Assembly: GCF_013408525.1 (NCBI RefSeq)
Contig: NZ_JACBZM010000001.1
Location: 3,968,001 to 4,032,000, forward strand
Length of the DNA: 64,000 bases
Reading direction: 5' to 3'
Source: Nocardioides aromaticivorans
Lineage (GTDB): Bacteria > Actinomycetota > Actinomycetes > Propionibacteriales > Nocardioidaceae
Within the stretch, counting starts at the first letter, position 1. Every line of letters starts with the position of its first letter. Below the pieces are notes generated by a model, which saw only the letters and a program-made list of their open reading frames with translations, had not been told where the DNA came from and ran no database searches. Below, piece after piece: positions 1-8,346 of the stretch. Both the position numbers and the translations under genes were made by a program.

Positions 1-535
1 CAACCACGGGCTGACCGAGAGGATCGTCACCGGCCTGCCGCAGCGCCTCGCCGAGGTCGCCGACCGGTACGACGAGCCGGTGGCCGTCGTGGGCTGGAGC
101 TTCGGCGGCCTGCTGGCCCGCTGGCTCGCCCACGAGCACCCCGACCGGGTCCGGCAGGTCGTCTGCCTCGGCTCGCCGTGGCGCGCCGAGGGGGAGCGGA
201 CCCGTGCCACCGGGATGTTCGAGAAGTCGCGCGAGAAGCACGGGATCGTCGAGAACGCCCGTGAGATCGTCGACCTGCTGCGCGGGCCGGTTCCGGTGCC
301 GCTCACCGCGGTGTGGTCGAGGACCGACGGGATCGTGCCCTGGCGCGGCTGCACCGTGGACGAGCAGGTCGAGCCTCCCGCCGAGAATGTGGAAGTCGTG
401 AGCAGCCATGTCGGGATGGTCGCCAACCCGCTGGTGCTCTCCGTCGTCGTCGACCGGCTCCGGCAGGACCCGGCCGCGTGGGAGCCCTTCGCCTGGCGCA
501 ACGTCCTGCCCGGGCTCCCCGGAGCAGCGTCGTGA
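1..535 (+). CDS. alpha/beta hydrolase, 5' end outside window
   Basis: The reading frame is open from the first base of the window, so the N-terminus is missing. About 177 residues are visible. The nucleophile elbow reads GWSFGG (around bases 91-108), as expected for a serine hydrolase of the alpha/beta fold. A late Asp (SRTDGIVPW) and His (SSHVGM) fit the rest of a catalytic triad. The stop overlaps the GTG of the next gene by four bases, so it is probably translated together with the downstream acyltransferase, acyl-CoA ligase and WS/DGAT. That context suggests a lipase or esterase acting on neutral lipids; the substrate is inferred, not seen. Confidence 0.85.
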   Translation, partial: NHGLTERIVTGLPQRLAEVADRYDEPVAVVGWSFGGLLARWLAHEHPDRVRQVVCLGSPWRAEGERTRATGMFEKSREKHGIVENAREIVDLLRGPVPVPLTAVWSRTDGIVPWRGCTVDEQVEPPAENVEVVSSHVGMVANPLVLSVVVDRLRQDPAAWEPFAWRNVLPGLPGAAS

Positions 536-1314
536 GCGCGCTGGAGCGACGCGACCCGACGTACGTCGCCAGCGCGCTGCCGCTGCTCAAGCTGGCCATG
601 AAGGCCTACTTCCGCTCGAGCGTGTCCGGCATGGACAAGGTCCCCGACGGCGGAGCCCTCATCGTCGGCAACCACTCCGGCGGGCTGATGCCGATGGACG
701 TGCCGATCATCGCGGTCTCCTTCGCCGAGACCTTCGGCGCCGACCGGCCGCTCTACTGCCTGGCGCACGACATGCTGTTCACCGGAGCCGCCGGCCCGGT
801 GATGCGCAAGTTCGGGTTCGTCAACGCCACCCGGGAGGCCGCGCACGAGATCCTCACCGCCGGCGGTGTCACGATCGTCTTCCCCGGCGGCGACTACGAC
901 ACCTTCCGGCCGACCCTCAAGGCCAATGTCGTCGACTTCAACGGGCGCACCGGCTACCTCCGCACGGCGTTGCGGGCGGGCGTGCCGATCGTGCCCGTCG
1001 TGTCGATCGGCGGCCAGGAGTCGCAGCTCTTCCTGACCCGCGGGGAGTGGCTGGGCAGGTACTCCCCGCTGCGCAGGCTGATGCGGACCGACCTCTTCCC
1101 GATCGGCTTCGGCTTCCCGTTCGGCCTGGTGCCCGCACCGCTGAACTTCCCGCTGCCGACCAAGATCACCACGCAGGTGCTGGACCCGATCAACATCGAG
1201 GCGGAGTTCGGGCCGGAGCCGGACCTCGCCGAGGTCGACGAGGTCGTGCGCGGGCGGATGCAGGACGCGCTGACGGAGATGTCTCGACAGCGACGCTTCC
1301 CGGTGCTGGGGTGA
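532..1314 (+). CDS. lysophospholipid acyltransferase family protein (PlsC-like)
   Basis: A 260-residue protein that would transfer an acyl chain from acyl-CoA to a glycerol-based or other lipid acceptor at the membrane. An NHSGG motif near residue 42 corresponds to the catalytic His block of the LPLAT family, although the His-Asp spacing (HSGGLMPMD) is longer than in classical PlsC. A FPGGDYD motif near residue 120 matches the acceptor-binding block. The GTG start overlaps the previous stop (GTGA). The ORF extends upstream, but that part lies inside the preceding gene. Second gene of an apparent neutral-lipid operon. Confidence 0.85.
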   Translation: MSALERRDPTYVASALPLLKLAMKAYFRSSVSGMDKVPDGGALIVGNHSGGLMPMDVPIIAVSFAETFGADRPLYCLAHDMLFTGAAGPVMRKFGFVNATREAAHEILTAGGVTIVFPGGDYDTFRPTLKANVVDFNGRTGYLRTALRAGVPIVPVVSIGGQESQLFLTRGEWLGRYSPLRRLMRTDLFPIGFGFPFGLVPAPLNFPLPTKITTQVLDPINIEAEFGPEPDLAEVDEVVRGRMQDALTEMSRQRRFPVLG

Positions 1315-2951
1315 TGGTCGTGCTCCACCGGATCCGCACGCAGCTGTGGGTGTTCAAGGTCCTCGTCGCGACGCGGATGCTGGTGCTGATGAGCCCGGCG
1401 AAGTACGTCCGCCTGGTGCGGATCCTGCGCGAGCAGGGGACCAACGCCACGACGAGCTTCGCCCTCGCCGCCGTACGACGCCCGCACGGCACCGGCCTCG
1501 TGGACGAGCGCGGCGCGCTGACCTGGCAGGAGCTGCAGGACCGCTCCGCGGCGCTGGCCGCCGGGCTCCTCGCGACAACCGGTGCTGACGACGCGCGCAT
1601 CGAAACCGTGGCGATCCTGTGCCGCAACCACCGTGGCTTCGTCGACGCGCTGCTCGCCAACTCGCGGCTCGGCGGCAGCGCGCTGCTGCTGAACACCGGC
1701 TTCTCCGGACCGCAGCTGGCCGACGTGATGGAGCGCGAGGGCGCCCGCGTCATCCTGTACGACGAGGAGTTCGCCGGCGTCGTCGCGGACGCCCGGTCCC
1801 GCATCGACGGACTGGTCGAGGTCCTCGGCTGGACCGACTCACCCGTCCCCACCGGGGTCCTGAGCATCGAGGGCCTGATCGAGGCACACGCCGGACAGGC
1901 GCCGCCGAAGCCGGCCACCCGCGGCCGGGTCGTGCTGCTCACCTCCGGCACGACCGGCACGCCGAAGGGCGCCCGCCGCAGCGGGGGCGGCGCGGACGAG
2001 CTCGCCGGCATGCTGGAGATGATCCCGTGGCGCGGGGAGGAGACCGCCGTCGTCGCCGCGCCGATGTTCCACGCCTGGGGCTTCGGCCAGCTCGTGATCG
2101 CCGCGACCATGACCACCACGGTCGTCCTCCGCCGCAAGTTCGACCCGGAGGCCACGCTGGCGCTCGTCGACGAGCACCGCGCGACCGGCCTCAGCGTCGT
2201 ACCCGTCATGCTGGAGCGGATCATGGAGCTGCCGCCCGCGGTCCTGGACCGCTACTCCCTGCGCAGCCTGCGCTTCGTGTCGGCCAGCGGCTCGCGGATG
2301 AAGCCGCAGTCGGTCATCGCCTTCATGGACCGCTTCGGCGACGTCGTGCACAACAGCTACAACGCCACCGAGGCGGGGCAGATCAGCGTCGCCCAGCCGG
2401 CCGACCTCCGGCACGCGCCGGACACCGCGGGCCGGCCGGTGCGCGGCACCCTGCTGCGGGTGGTCGACGACAACGGCCGCGATGTCGGGCCCGAGGTGGT
2501 GGGACGGATCCTGGTCCGCGGTGCCTCGCCCTTCGACGGCTACACCGCCGGCGCCGAGAAGGACTTCATCGACGGCTACATGGTCAGCGGCGACGTCGGC
2601 CGGCTCGACGCCGACGGGCGGCTCTACGTGGTCGGGCGCGACGACGACATGATCGTGTCGGGCGGCGAGAACGTCTACCCGATCGAGGTCGAGAAGGTCC
2701 TCGGAGCCCACCCAGCCGTCCGCGAGGTGGTGGTCGTCGGGGTCGACGACGAGGCGTTCGGCCAGCGACTGGCGGCGTACGTCGCCGTGCAGCACGGCAG
2801 CGAGGCGCCCACCGTCGACGACCTGAAGGCCCATGTGCGCGACCGGCTCGCCGGCTACAAGGTGCCACGCGATGTCGTCTTCCTCGACGCGCTGCCCCGC
2901 AACGCCTCGGGCAAGATCATGGTCCGCGAGCTGCCCGGGTTGGCGTCGTGA
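1314..2951 (+). CDS. AMP-dependent fatty acyl-CoA synthetase (FadD-like)
   Basis: A 545-residue member of the adenylate-forming (ANL) superfamily that activates a carboxylic acid as acyl-AMP and then acyl-CoA. The P-loop-like motif LLTSGTTGTPKGA is near residue 207. YNATEAG, the GYMVSGDVG/GRDDDMIVSGGENVYP hinge region and the C-terminal PRNASGKI lysine motif are all present in order, so the enzyme looks complete. ATG at 1314 overlaps the preceding TGA (TGATG). The N-terminal hydrophobic stretch (VFKVLVATRMLVLM) suggests membrane association. It probably supplies acyl-CoA to the acyltransferases on both sides. Fatty acids are the likely substrate, but chain length cannot be read. Confidence 0.92.
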   Translation: MVVLHRIRTQLWVFKVLVATRMLVLMSPAKYVRLVRILREQGTNATTSFALAAVRRPHGTGLVDERGALTWQELQDRSAALAAGLLATTGADDARIETVAILCRNHRGFVDALLANSRLGGSALLLNTGFSGPQLADVMEREGARVILYDEEFAGVVADARSRIDGLVEVLGWTDSPVPTGVLSIEGLIEAHAGQAPPKPATRGRVVLLTSGTTGTPKGARRSGGGADELAGMLEMIPWRGEETAVVAAPMFHAWGFGQLVIAATMTTTVVLRRKFDPEATLALVDEHRATGLSVVPVMLERIMELPPAVLDRYSLRSLRFVSASGSRMKPQSVIAFMDRFGDVVHNSYNATEAGQISVAQPADLRHAPDTAGRPVRGTLLRVVDDNGRDVGPEVVGRILVRGASPFDGYTAGAEKDFIDGYMVSGDVGRLDADGRLYVVGRDDDMIVSGGENVYPIEVEKVLGAHPAVREVVVVGVDDEAFGQRLAAYVAVQHGSEAPTVDDLKAHVRDRLAGYKVPRDVVFLDALPRNASGKIMVRELPGLAS

Positions 2952-4411
2952 ACGGCGGGAGGGTCCGCCCGGCGATCGAGCGGATGACGGGCTTCGACGC
3001 GGGCTTCCTCTACATGGAGACCCCGTCGGTCCACATGCACACCCTCAAGATCGCCATCCTCGAGGCCGACGACGCCCTGTCGTACGACGCCTTCGTGGCC
3101 GGCATCCTGGCCCGGCTCAAGCGGCTGCCACCGCTGCGGCGCCGGGTCGTGGAGGTGCCCTTCGGGCTCAACCACCCGGTGTGGGTGACCCAGCGCCGGA
3201 TCGACGTGCCCCACCACATCCGCCGGCACCGGATCGGCGGCCCCGACAACGAGGGGAGCATGCACGACCTCGAGCAGCTCATCGGGATCATCGCCAGCAC
3301 GCCGCTGCACCGCGACCGGCCGCTGTGGGAGCTGCACTACTGCGAGGGCCTGGAGGGCGGCAGGGTCGCCGTCGTCGGCAAGATGCACCACGCGCTCGCC
3401 GACGGCGCGGCCGCCAACGCGCTGCTCGCCAATGTCACCGACGTGCGCTCCGCCGCCACGCCCGAGGCGGTGCAGGAGGAGTACGCCACCACCGACAGGC
3501 TGCCCAGCAAGGTCAACCTGCTGCGCCACGCCTGGGCCGACGCGGCCCGCCAGCTCCTCGACCTCCCCGACCTGCTGCGGCGTACCTTCCGCGGTGTGCG
3601 CGGTGTGGTCCGCGCCCGACGTGCCGGGGCGAACGCACCGGTGCCGGTCCTGCACGCGCCCCGGGTCTCCTTCAACGGCGCGCTCACGCCGCTGCGCTCC
3701 TTCGCCACGGTGACGCTCCCGCTCGCCGAGCTCAAGCGGATCCGCCTGCAGCACGACGGCGTCACCCTCAACGACATCGTCCTCGCCACGACGTCGGGTG
3801 CGCTGCGCCGCTGGCTGGCCGCCCACGACGAGCACCCGGCGTCCTCCCTGCTCGCCGGTGTCCCGGTGAGCACGGACGAGCGCGGCGCCGTCCCGCGGCT
3901 CGGCGGCAACCAGGTCTCCAACCTGTTCACCACGCTGGCCACCGACGTCGACGATCCGGTCCAGCGGCTGCGCAGGATCTCCGAGACCACGGCCCACGCC
4001 AAGGAGATCCACGCCCAGCTCGGCGCCTCGATCCTCGTCGACTGGTCGCAGTTCACGCCGCCGCGCCCGTTCGCCGCGGCGGTGCGTGCCTACTCGAGGC
4101 TCCGCGCGGCATCCTGGCACCCGGCGGCCTTCTCGGCGATCGTGTCCAACGTCCCGGGACCGCGCGAGCCCGCCGCCGTCGGGGGAGCGCGCCTGGCCGA
4201 CCTGTTCAGCGTCGGCCCGCTCGTCGACGGCATCGGCCTCAACGTGACCGTCTGGTCCTATGTCGACCGGATGAACTTCTCGCTCCTCGCCTGCCCCGAC
4301 CTGCTGCCGGACGTGCAGGTGCTGGCGTCGTACTTCCCCGCGGCGCTGGCCGAGCTCGACCTCGAGCCGCCGGCGTCCTCCGAGACCCCCGACCAGAGGA
4401 TCAGTTCTTGA
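2948..4411 (+). CDS. WS/DGAT-family O-acyltransferase (wax ester / triacylglycerol synthase)
   Basis: A 487-residue protein of the wax ester synthase/acyl-CoA:diacylglycerol acyltransferase family. It carries the catalytic HHxxxDG motif as MHHALADG near residue 145 and the opening block MTGFDAGFLYMETP typical of mycobacterial Tgs proteins. A later FSAIVSNVPGP block is also family-typical. The GTG start overlaps the stop of the acyl-CoA synthetase gene. With the acyltransferase and ligase upstream this suggests storage-lipid synthesis. Whether diacylglycerol or a fatty alcohol is the acceptor is not decided by sequence. Confidence 0.92.
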   Translation: MNGGRVRPAIERMTGFDAGFLYMETPSVHMHTLKIAILEADDALSYDAFVAGILARLKRLPPLRRRVVEVPFGLNHPVWVTQRRIDVPHHIRRHRIGGPDNEGSMHDLEQLIGIIASTPLHRDRPLWELHYCEGLEGGRVAVVGKMHHALADGAAANALLANVTDVRSAATPEAVQEEYATTDRLPSKVNLLRHAWADAARQLLDLPDLLRRTFRGVRGVVRARRAGANAPVPVLHAPRVSFNGALTPLRSFATVTLPLAELKRIRLQHDGVTLNDIVLATTSGALRRWLAAHDEHPASSLLAGVPVSTDERGAVPRLGGNQVSNLFTTLATDVDDPVQRLRRISETTAHAKEIHAQLGASILVDWSQFTPPRPFAAAVRAYSRLRAASWHPAAFSAIVSNVPGPREPAAVGGARLADLFSVGPLVDGIGLNVTVWSYVDRMNFSLLACPDLLPDVQVLASYFPAALAELDLEPPASSETPDQRISS

Positions 4412-5382
4412 CGACGCAGGTGATGAAGTCCGCCGGCCGCCACGCGCTGAAGGGCTCGTTCGTCGCTGCCCGCGCGGGCGGCAAGGCTGCCGTGTACGGC
4501 GTCCGTGCGGGCATCCGCCGCACCCAGCGCTTCCCGGCGCTGCCCGACCTGCCCGACGGCCGGTACGTCGACCTGCCGGGCCGCGGCGAGGCGTTCGTCG
4601 TCGACACCGGGGCGCCCGAGGGTCGGCCCGACGCGCCGGTGCTGCTGCTCTTCCACGGGCTCGCCACGACGTCGTACCTCACGTGGTTCAGCACGATCGA
4701 CGAGCTGCGCGCCGACCACCGCATCGTGATGCTCGACCAGCGCTGGCACGGGCGCGGGATCGTGTCCGAGCGGTTCTCACTCGAGGACTGCGTCGACGAC
4801 GCCGCGCTGGTGCTCGACGAGCTCGGCATCGACCGCGTGATCGCGGTCGGCTACTCGATGGGCGGCGCCCTGGCCCAGCTGTTCTGGCGTCGGCACGGCG
4901 AGCGGACGGCGGGCCTCGTGCTCGCCTCGACCGCGGCGTGCTGGAGGGCGAACCTCGGCGACGCGATGTTCTACCCGGTCCTCGGGGCGGCCAACGCCCG
5001 CTTCCGCGAGCACTACCGTGCGCGGGTCCAGGAGGTGCGTTCCTCCCTGGCCGAGGCCGCCGTCGTCGGCGGGGAGATGTCGACCTGGGCGTGGGCGGAG
5101 TTCCGCAGCACCAGCGCCTGGGCGATGCCGGAGGTGCTCGGCACGCTCGGCGGCTTCGACGCCCGGCCGTGGCTGGGGGAGATCGACGTCCCGACGGCCG
5201 TCGTGGTCACCGCGCGCGACCACGCGATCGCGACGGCCCGCCAGCGGGCGATGGCCGCCGCCATCCCGGGCGCGAGCGTGCACGAGTCACCCGGCGGGCA
5301 CGCCTCGGTGGTCTTCGACGTGCACCGCTGGCGGCCGGTGTTCCTCGCGGCCGTGGCGGAGGTCGTGGAGCGGGTCGGCTGA
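4408..5382 (+). CDS. alpha/beta hydrolase
   Basis: About 324 residues from the TTG at 4408, which overlaps the previous stop as TTGA and has AGAGGA about 7 bases upstream. ATG at 4423 is the alternative and lacks a well-spaced ribosome binding site. The fold is clear: oxyanion HG (LLLFHGLATT), nucleophile elbow GYSMGG, acid in TARDHAIA, and the final His in PGGHASVVF. As the last gene of the lipid operon it is likely a lipase or esterase. The gene ends one base before a convergent CBS-domain gene, leaving no room for a terminator. Confidence 0.88.
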   Translation: MTTQVMKSAGRHALKGSFVAARAGGKAAVYGVRAGIRRTQRFPALPDLPDGRYVDLPGRGEAFVVDTGAPEGRPDAPVLLLFHGLATTSYLTWFSTIDELRADHRIVMLDQRWHGRGIVSERFSLEDCVDDAALVLDELGIDRVIAVGYSMGGALAQLFWRRHGERTAGLVLASTAACWRANLGDAMFYPVLGAANARFREHYRARVQEVRSSLAEAAVVGGEMSTWAWAEFRSTSAWAMPEVLGTLGGFDARPWLGEIDVPTAVVVTARDHAIATARQRAMAAAIPGASVHESPGGHASVVFDVHRWRPVFLAAVAEVVERVG

Positions 5383-5383
5383 C

Positions 5384-5815
5384 TCAGCTCTGGTGCACGT
5401 AGGAGTCGAGCTGGTCGCGCTCGAACTGCAGCTGGTCGATCTTGTGCTTGACCAGGTCGCCGATGCTGACGATCCCGACGACCCGGCCGTCCTGCGCGGC
5501 GGGGATGTGGCGGAACCGGAGCTCGGTCATCACCTGCATCACCTCGTCGAGGTCGTCGTCGGGGGAGCAGGTGCGCACCTCGGTCGTCATGATCGCCGAC
5601 ACGACGTTGTTGATCACGGTGCCGTCGTGGTGGAGGGTCCGGACGACGTCGCGCTCGGAGACGATGCCGTCGAGCGTCGTACCGTCGGAGCTGACCACCA
5701 CCGCACCGATGTTGTGCTCCGCGAGCGTCGCGAGCAGCTCGCGCACACCCGCGTCGGGACGGATGGTCACGACGTCCTTGAGGGACTTCGACTGGAGCAC
5801 GTCACTGATGCGCAT
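5384..5815 (-). CDS. CBS-domain pair protein
   Basis: 143 residues, nearly all accounted for by two CBS repeats (a Bateman module) that would bind an adenosyl ligand. The first runs from MRISDVLQSK with VVTIRPDAGVRELL and the second contains FRHIPAAQDGRVVGIVSIGDL. No enzymatic domain is attached. The ATG at 5815 was chosen because the module begins there. An upstream in-frame ATG at 5851 would overlap the hisN gene by 26 bases. It lies directly downstream of hisN on the same strand. The regulatory target is unknown. Confidence 0.85.
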   Translation of the reverse strand: MRISDVLQSKSLKDVVTIRPDAGVRELLATLAEHNIGAVVVSSDGTTLDGIVSERDVVRTLHHDGTVINNVVSAIMTTEVRTCSPDDDLDEVMQVMTELRFRHIPAAQDGRVVGIVSIGDLVKHKIDQLQFERDQLDSYVHQS

Positions 5816-5825
5816 GTGACGCAGG

Positions 5826-6734
5826 TTACTCGGAGGTGGGTGTTCCGTCACTGGTCTCGTCGGACGGGCGGTGGCGGCGCGAGCGCAGGTCGGACACGCT
5901 GCCCGGCCCGGTCCGCGGCCAGTCCGGGTCGTCGTCGCCGCCGGTCGTGCTGCCGATGAAGGACAGGGCCGCCTCGTGCAGGTGGCCGTTGGTGGCCAGC
6001 GCGTTGCCGCCCCACGGGCCCTCGCGGCCGTCGAGAGAGGTGAACCGGCCCCCGGCCTCGCGCACGATGATGTCGAGCGCGGCCATGTCGTAGACCTCGA
6101 GCTCCGGCTCGGCCGCCAGGTCGACGGCGCCCTCGGCGAGGAGCATGTAGGACCAGAAGTCGCCGTAGGCGCGGGTCCGCCACACGCGGCGCAGCAGGGC
6201 GAGCAGGTCCTCGCCGATGCCGCGGTCCTCCCAGCCGCTGATGGAGGAGTAGGAGAACGACGCGTCCTCGAGGCGGCGTACGTCGGAGACGTGGCACTGC
6301 GTGGCCTTCATCAGCGACTTGCCGGTCCACGCGCCCTGGTCCTTCGAGGCCCACCAGCGCCGCTGCAGGGCCGGCGCGGAGACGACGCCGAGCACGACCT
6401 CGTCGTCGACGACGAGGGAGATCAGCGTCGCCCAGACGGGCACGCCGCGCACGTAGTTCTTGGTGCCGTCGATCGGGTCGATGATCCAGCGTCGCTGCGA
6501 GTGCCCGGACGTGCCCTGCTCCTCGCCGGTGACGGCGTCGCGGCTGCGCGCTCGGGAGAGGGTACGACGGATCGACTCCTCGACGGCCTGGTCGGCGTCG
6601 GTCACGGGGGTGAGGTCCGGCTTGCTCATGACGTGGAGGTCGAGCGCCCGGAAGCGAGCCTGGGTGAGCGAGTCCGCGTCGTCGGCGAGCAGGTGCGCCA
6701 GGCGCAGGTCGTCGGTGTAGTCGGGTGCGGCCAC
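5826..6734 (-). CDS. hisN: inositol monophosphatase-family phosphatase, probable histidinol-phosphatase HisN
   Basis: 302 residues of the Mg-dependent IMPase fold. Metal ligands are visible in WIIDPIDGTKNYVRG (near residue 88), in GEEQG upstream of it, and in the second-Asp block YDMAALDIIVREAGG. Actinobacteria use this fold for the histidinol phosphate phosphatase step of histidine synthesis, and the KNYVRG variant resembles that branch. The assignment over inositol phosphatase is an inference. The last 35 or so residues are polar, Asp/Arg-rich and probably disordered. Start is GTG at 6734, six bases after a TAGGGT -10 box. Confidence 0.82.
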   Translation of the reverse strand: MAAPDYTDDLRLAHLLADDADSLTQARFRALDLHVMSKPDLTPVTDADQAVEESIRRTLSRARSRDAVTGEEQGTSGHSQRRWIIDPIDGTKNYVRGVPVWATLISLVVDDEVVLGVVSAPALQRRWWASKDQGAWTGKSLMKATQCHVSDVRRLEDASFSYSSISGWEDRGIGEDLLALLRRVWRTRAYGDFWSYMLLAEGAVDLAAEPELEVYDMAALDIIVREAGGRFTSLDGREGPWGGNALATNGHLHEAALSFIGSTTGGDDDPDWPRTGPGSVSDLRSRRHRPSDETSDGTPTSE

Positions 6735-6740
6735 AGGGGC

Positions 6741-6746
6741 ACCCTA
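6741..6746 (-). promoter_or_regulatory. -10 box of a leaderless hisN transcript
   Basis: TAGGGT on the minus strand ends six bases before the GTG of hisN, leaving no room for a ribosome binding site. This geometry predicts transcription starting at or within a base or two of the start codon. Confidence 0.6.
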
Positions 6747-6794
6747 GCCGTGTCGCCGCTGGTGGCGGTTGGCGCGGTAGTGCACTCTTCAACC

Positions 6795-7244
6795 ATGGAG
6801 ATCAACGGGGTCCCCCTCCACCCGCTCGTCGTCCACTCGGCGGTGGTCTTCACGCCGCTCGCCTGCCTCGCGGCCCTGGCCTACGGCGTCCCGTCGTGGC
6901 GCGACCGGCTGCGCTGGCCCCTGGTCGTCCTCGCGGTGATCTCGGTCGTCAGCATCTGGGTCGCCTACCTGTCGGGCGAGGACCTGCGCGACGAGCGCTT
7001 CGCCCAGGCGAGCGGGCCGTTCCTCGAGCGGCTGCAGGACCACGAGGACTGGGCTGCGAAGCTGCGCATCGGCGCCACGGTGTTCGGCGTCCTCGCCTTC
7101 GCCGCCGCGTGGTTCCACACCCGCACCGGCGCCGTCCGCACCACCCTGACCGGCCTCACCGCCCTCGGTGCCGTGGTCACCCTCGTCCTCGTCTTCCTCA
7201 CCGGCGACGCCGGCGCCCAGGCCACCTGGGAGATCGACTCCTGA
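6795..7244 (+). CDS. DUF2231-type small membrane protein
   Basis: 149 residues with four predicted transmembrane helices: roughly residues 10-30, 37-55, 87-105 and 114-132. The opening INGVPLHPLVVHSAVVF is typical of the DUF2231 family, whose members carry a conserved HP..VH motif near the N-terminus and may bind heme or a metal; the function is unknown. It is divergent from hisN and convergent with rsgA. Just past its stop lies a four-copy 21-bp repeat. Confidence 0.75.
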   Translation: MEINGVPLHPLVVHSAVVFTPLACLAALAYGVPSWRDRLRWPLVVLAVISVVSIWVAYLSGEDLRDERFAQASGPFLERLQDHEDWAAKLRIGATVFGVLAFAAAWFHTRTGAVRTTLTGLTALGAVVTLVLVFLTGDAGAQATWEIDS

Positions 7245-7252
7245 CCCTTTCA

Positions 7253-7336
7253 GGCCGACTTGCCACTTTCGCTGGTCGACTTGCCACCCATCGGGGGCGA
7301 GTTGCCGGCGAATCGGGTCGAGTCGCCGGGCGGCGG
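7253..7336. repeat. four imperfect 21-bp direct repeats between convergent genes
   Basis: Four units begin at 7253, 7274, 7295 and 7316, an exact 21-bp period. The conserved core in each unit is CGASTYGCC (for example CCGACTTGCCAC, TCGACTTGCCAC, GCGAGTTGCCGG, TCGAGTCGCCGG). The array fills the whole gap between the DUF2231 gene and rsgA. The function is unknown. Confidence 0.8.
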
Positions 7337-7337
7337 G

Positions 7338-8339
7338 TCAGTAGTCGGTGACGGAGCGGGCGGCGAGGAGCCGCCGGAAGGACGCGACCCGCTCGGGATC
7401 GGCCTCGCCGTTCGCGACCGCCTCGTCGAGCCCGCACTCGGGCTCGTCCTCGCCGTGGGTGCAGCCGCGCGGGCAGTCCTCGGTCATCTCGTCGAGGTCG
7501 GGGAAGGCCTCGATCAGGTGCTCGGGCTGGACGTGGGCGAGCCCGAAGGAGCGGATGCCGGGGGTGTCGATGATCCAGCCGTCGCCGTCGGTGAGCGGCA
7601 GCATCAGCGCGGACGTCGAGGTGTGCCGGCCCTGACCGGTCACGGCGTTCACGTGGCCGGTCTCGCGTCGCGCGTCGGGCACGAGGGCGTTGACGAGGGT
7701 GGACTTCCCGACGCCGCTGTGGCCGATCAGCACGCTGGTCTCGCCGCGCAGCCGGTCGTGCAGCGCGTCGAGCCCGATGATGGTCCGGTCGGCGTCGCGG
7801 CGGGTGACCTCCCACGGCACCCCCAGCGAGCGGTACGTCGACAGCAGGGTCTCGGGGTCCTCGAGGTCGGCCTTGGTGAGGCAGAGCAGCGGGGCCATCC
7901 CGCCGTCGTACGCCGCCACCAGTGCGCGGTCGATCCACCGTGGCCGGGGCTCGGGGTCGGCGAGGGCGGTGACGATGACGAGCTGGGTGACGTTGGCGAC
8001 GATCACCCGCTCGACCGGGTCGTCGTCGTCGGCGGTACGACGAAGGGTGCTGGTCCGCTCGAGGACCTCCACGATCCGGGCGAGTGACCCGTCGGCGCCG
8101 GACACGTCGCCGACGACGCGCACGCGGTCACCCACGACGACGCCCTTGCGGCCGAGCGGGCGGGCCTTCATGGCCATCACGGTGCGGTCGTCGATCAGCA
8201 GCGTGAACCGGCCGCGGTCGACGGTGACGACGAGCCCCTCGACGGCGTCGTCGTGGGAGGGCCGGTCCTTCGTCCGGGGGCGGGTACGACGGCGCGGACG
8301 GTCGTAGTGCTCGACGTCGTGCTCGTCGTACCTGCCCAT
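7338..8339 (-). CDS. rsgA: ribosome small-subunit biogenesis GTPase RsgA
   Basis: 333 residues with the circularly permuted GTPase order diagnostic of RsgA/YjeQ. An N-terminal OB-fold is followed by G4 (LTKADL, near residue 150), G1 (GHSGVGKST, near residue 204) and then G3 (DTPGIRSFG). A C-terminal zinc knuckle CPRGCTHGEDEPECG follows. The protein binds the 30S subunit late in maturation and is activated by it. The first 35 residues are very basic. The gene starts 7 bases after aroA ends, so the two are probably cotranscribed. Confidence 0.96.
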   Translation of the reverse strand: MGRYDEHDVEHYDRPRRRTRPRTKDRPSHDDAVEGLVVTVDRGRFTLLIDDRTVMAMKARPLGRKGVVVGDRVRVVGDVSGADGSLARIVEVLERTSTLRRTADDDDPVERVIVANVTQLVIVTALADPEPRPRWIDRALVAAYDGGMAPLLCLTKADLEDPETLLSTYRSLGVPWEVTRRDADRTIIGLDALHDRLRGETSVLIGHSGVGKSTLVNALVPDARRETGHVNAVTGQGRHTSTSALMLPLTDGDGWIIDTPGIRSFGLAHVQPEHLIEAFPDLDEMTEDCPRGCTHGEDEPECGLDEAVANGEADPERVASFRRLLAARSVTDY

Positions 8340-8346
8340 CAGATCC

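Noticed and set aside
532-2947. Additional long plus-strand frames overlapping the acyltransferase and acyl-CoA synthetase genes
   Set aside because: They are out of frame with the clear family motifs and consist of Arg/Ala/Gly-rich shadow sequence.
5816-5851. Upstream ATG (5851) as start of the CBS protein
   Set aside because: It would overlap hisN by 26 bases and adds residues not belonging to the CBS module.
7253-7336. Possible CRISPR array
   Set aside because: The 21-bp units have no conserved repeat-spacer division and no cas genes are nearby.
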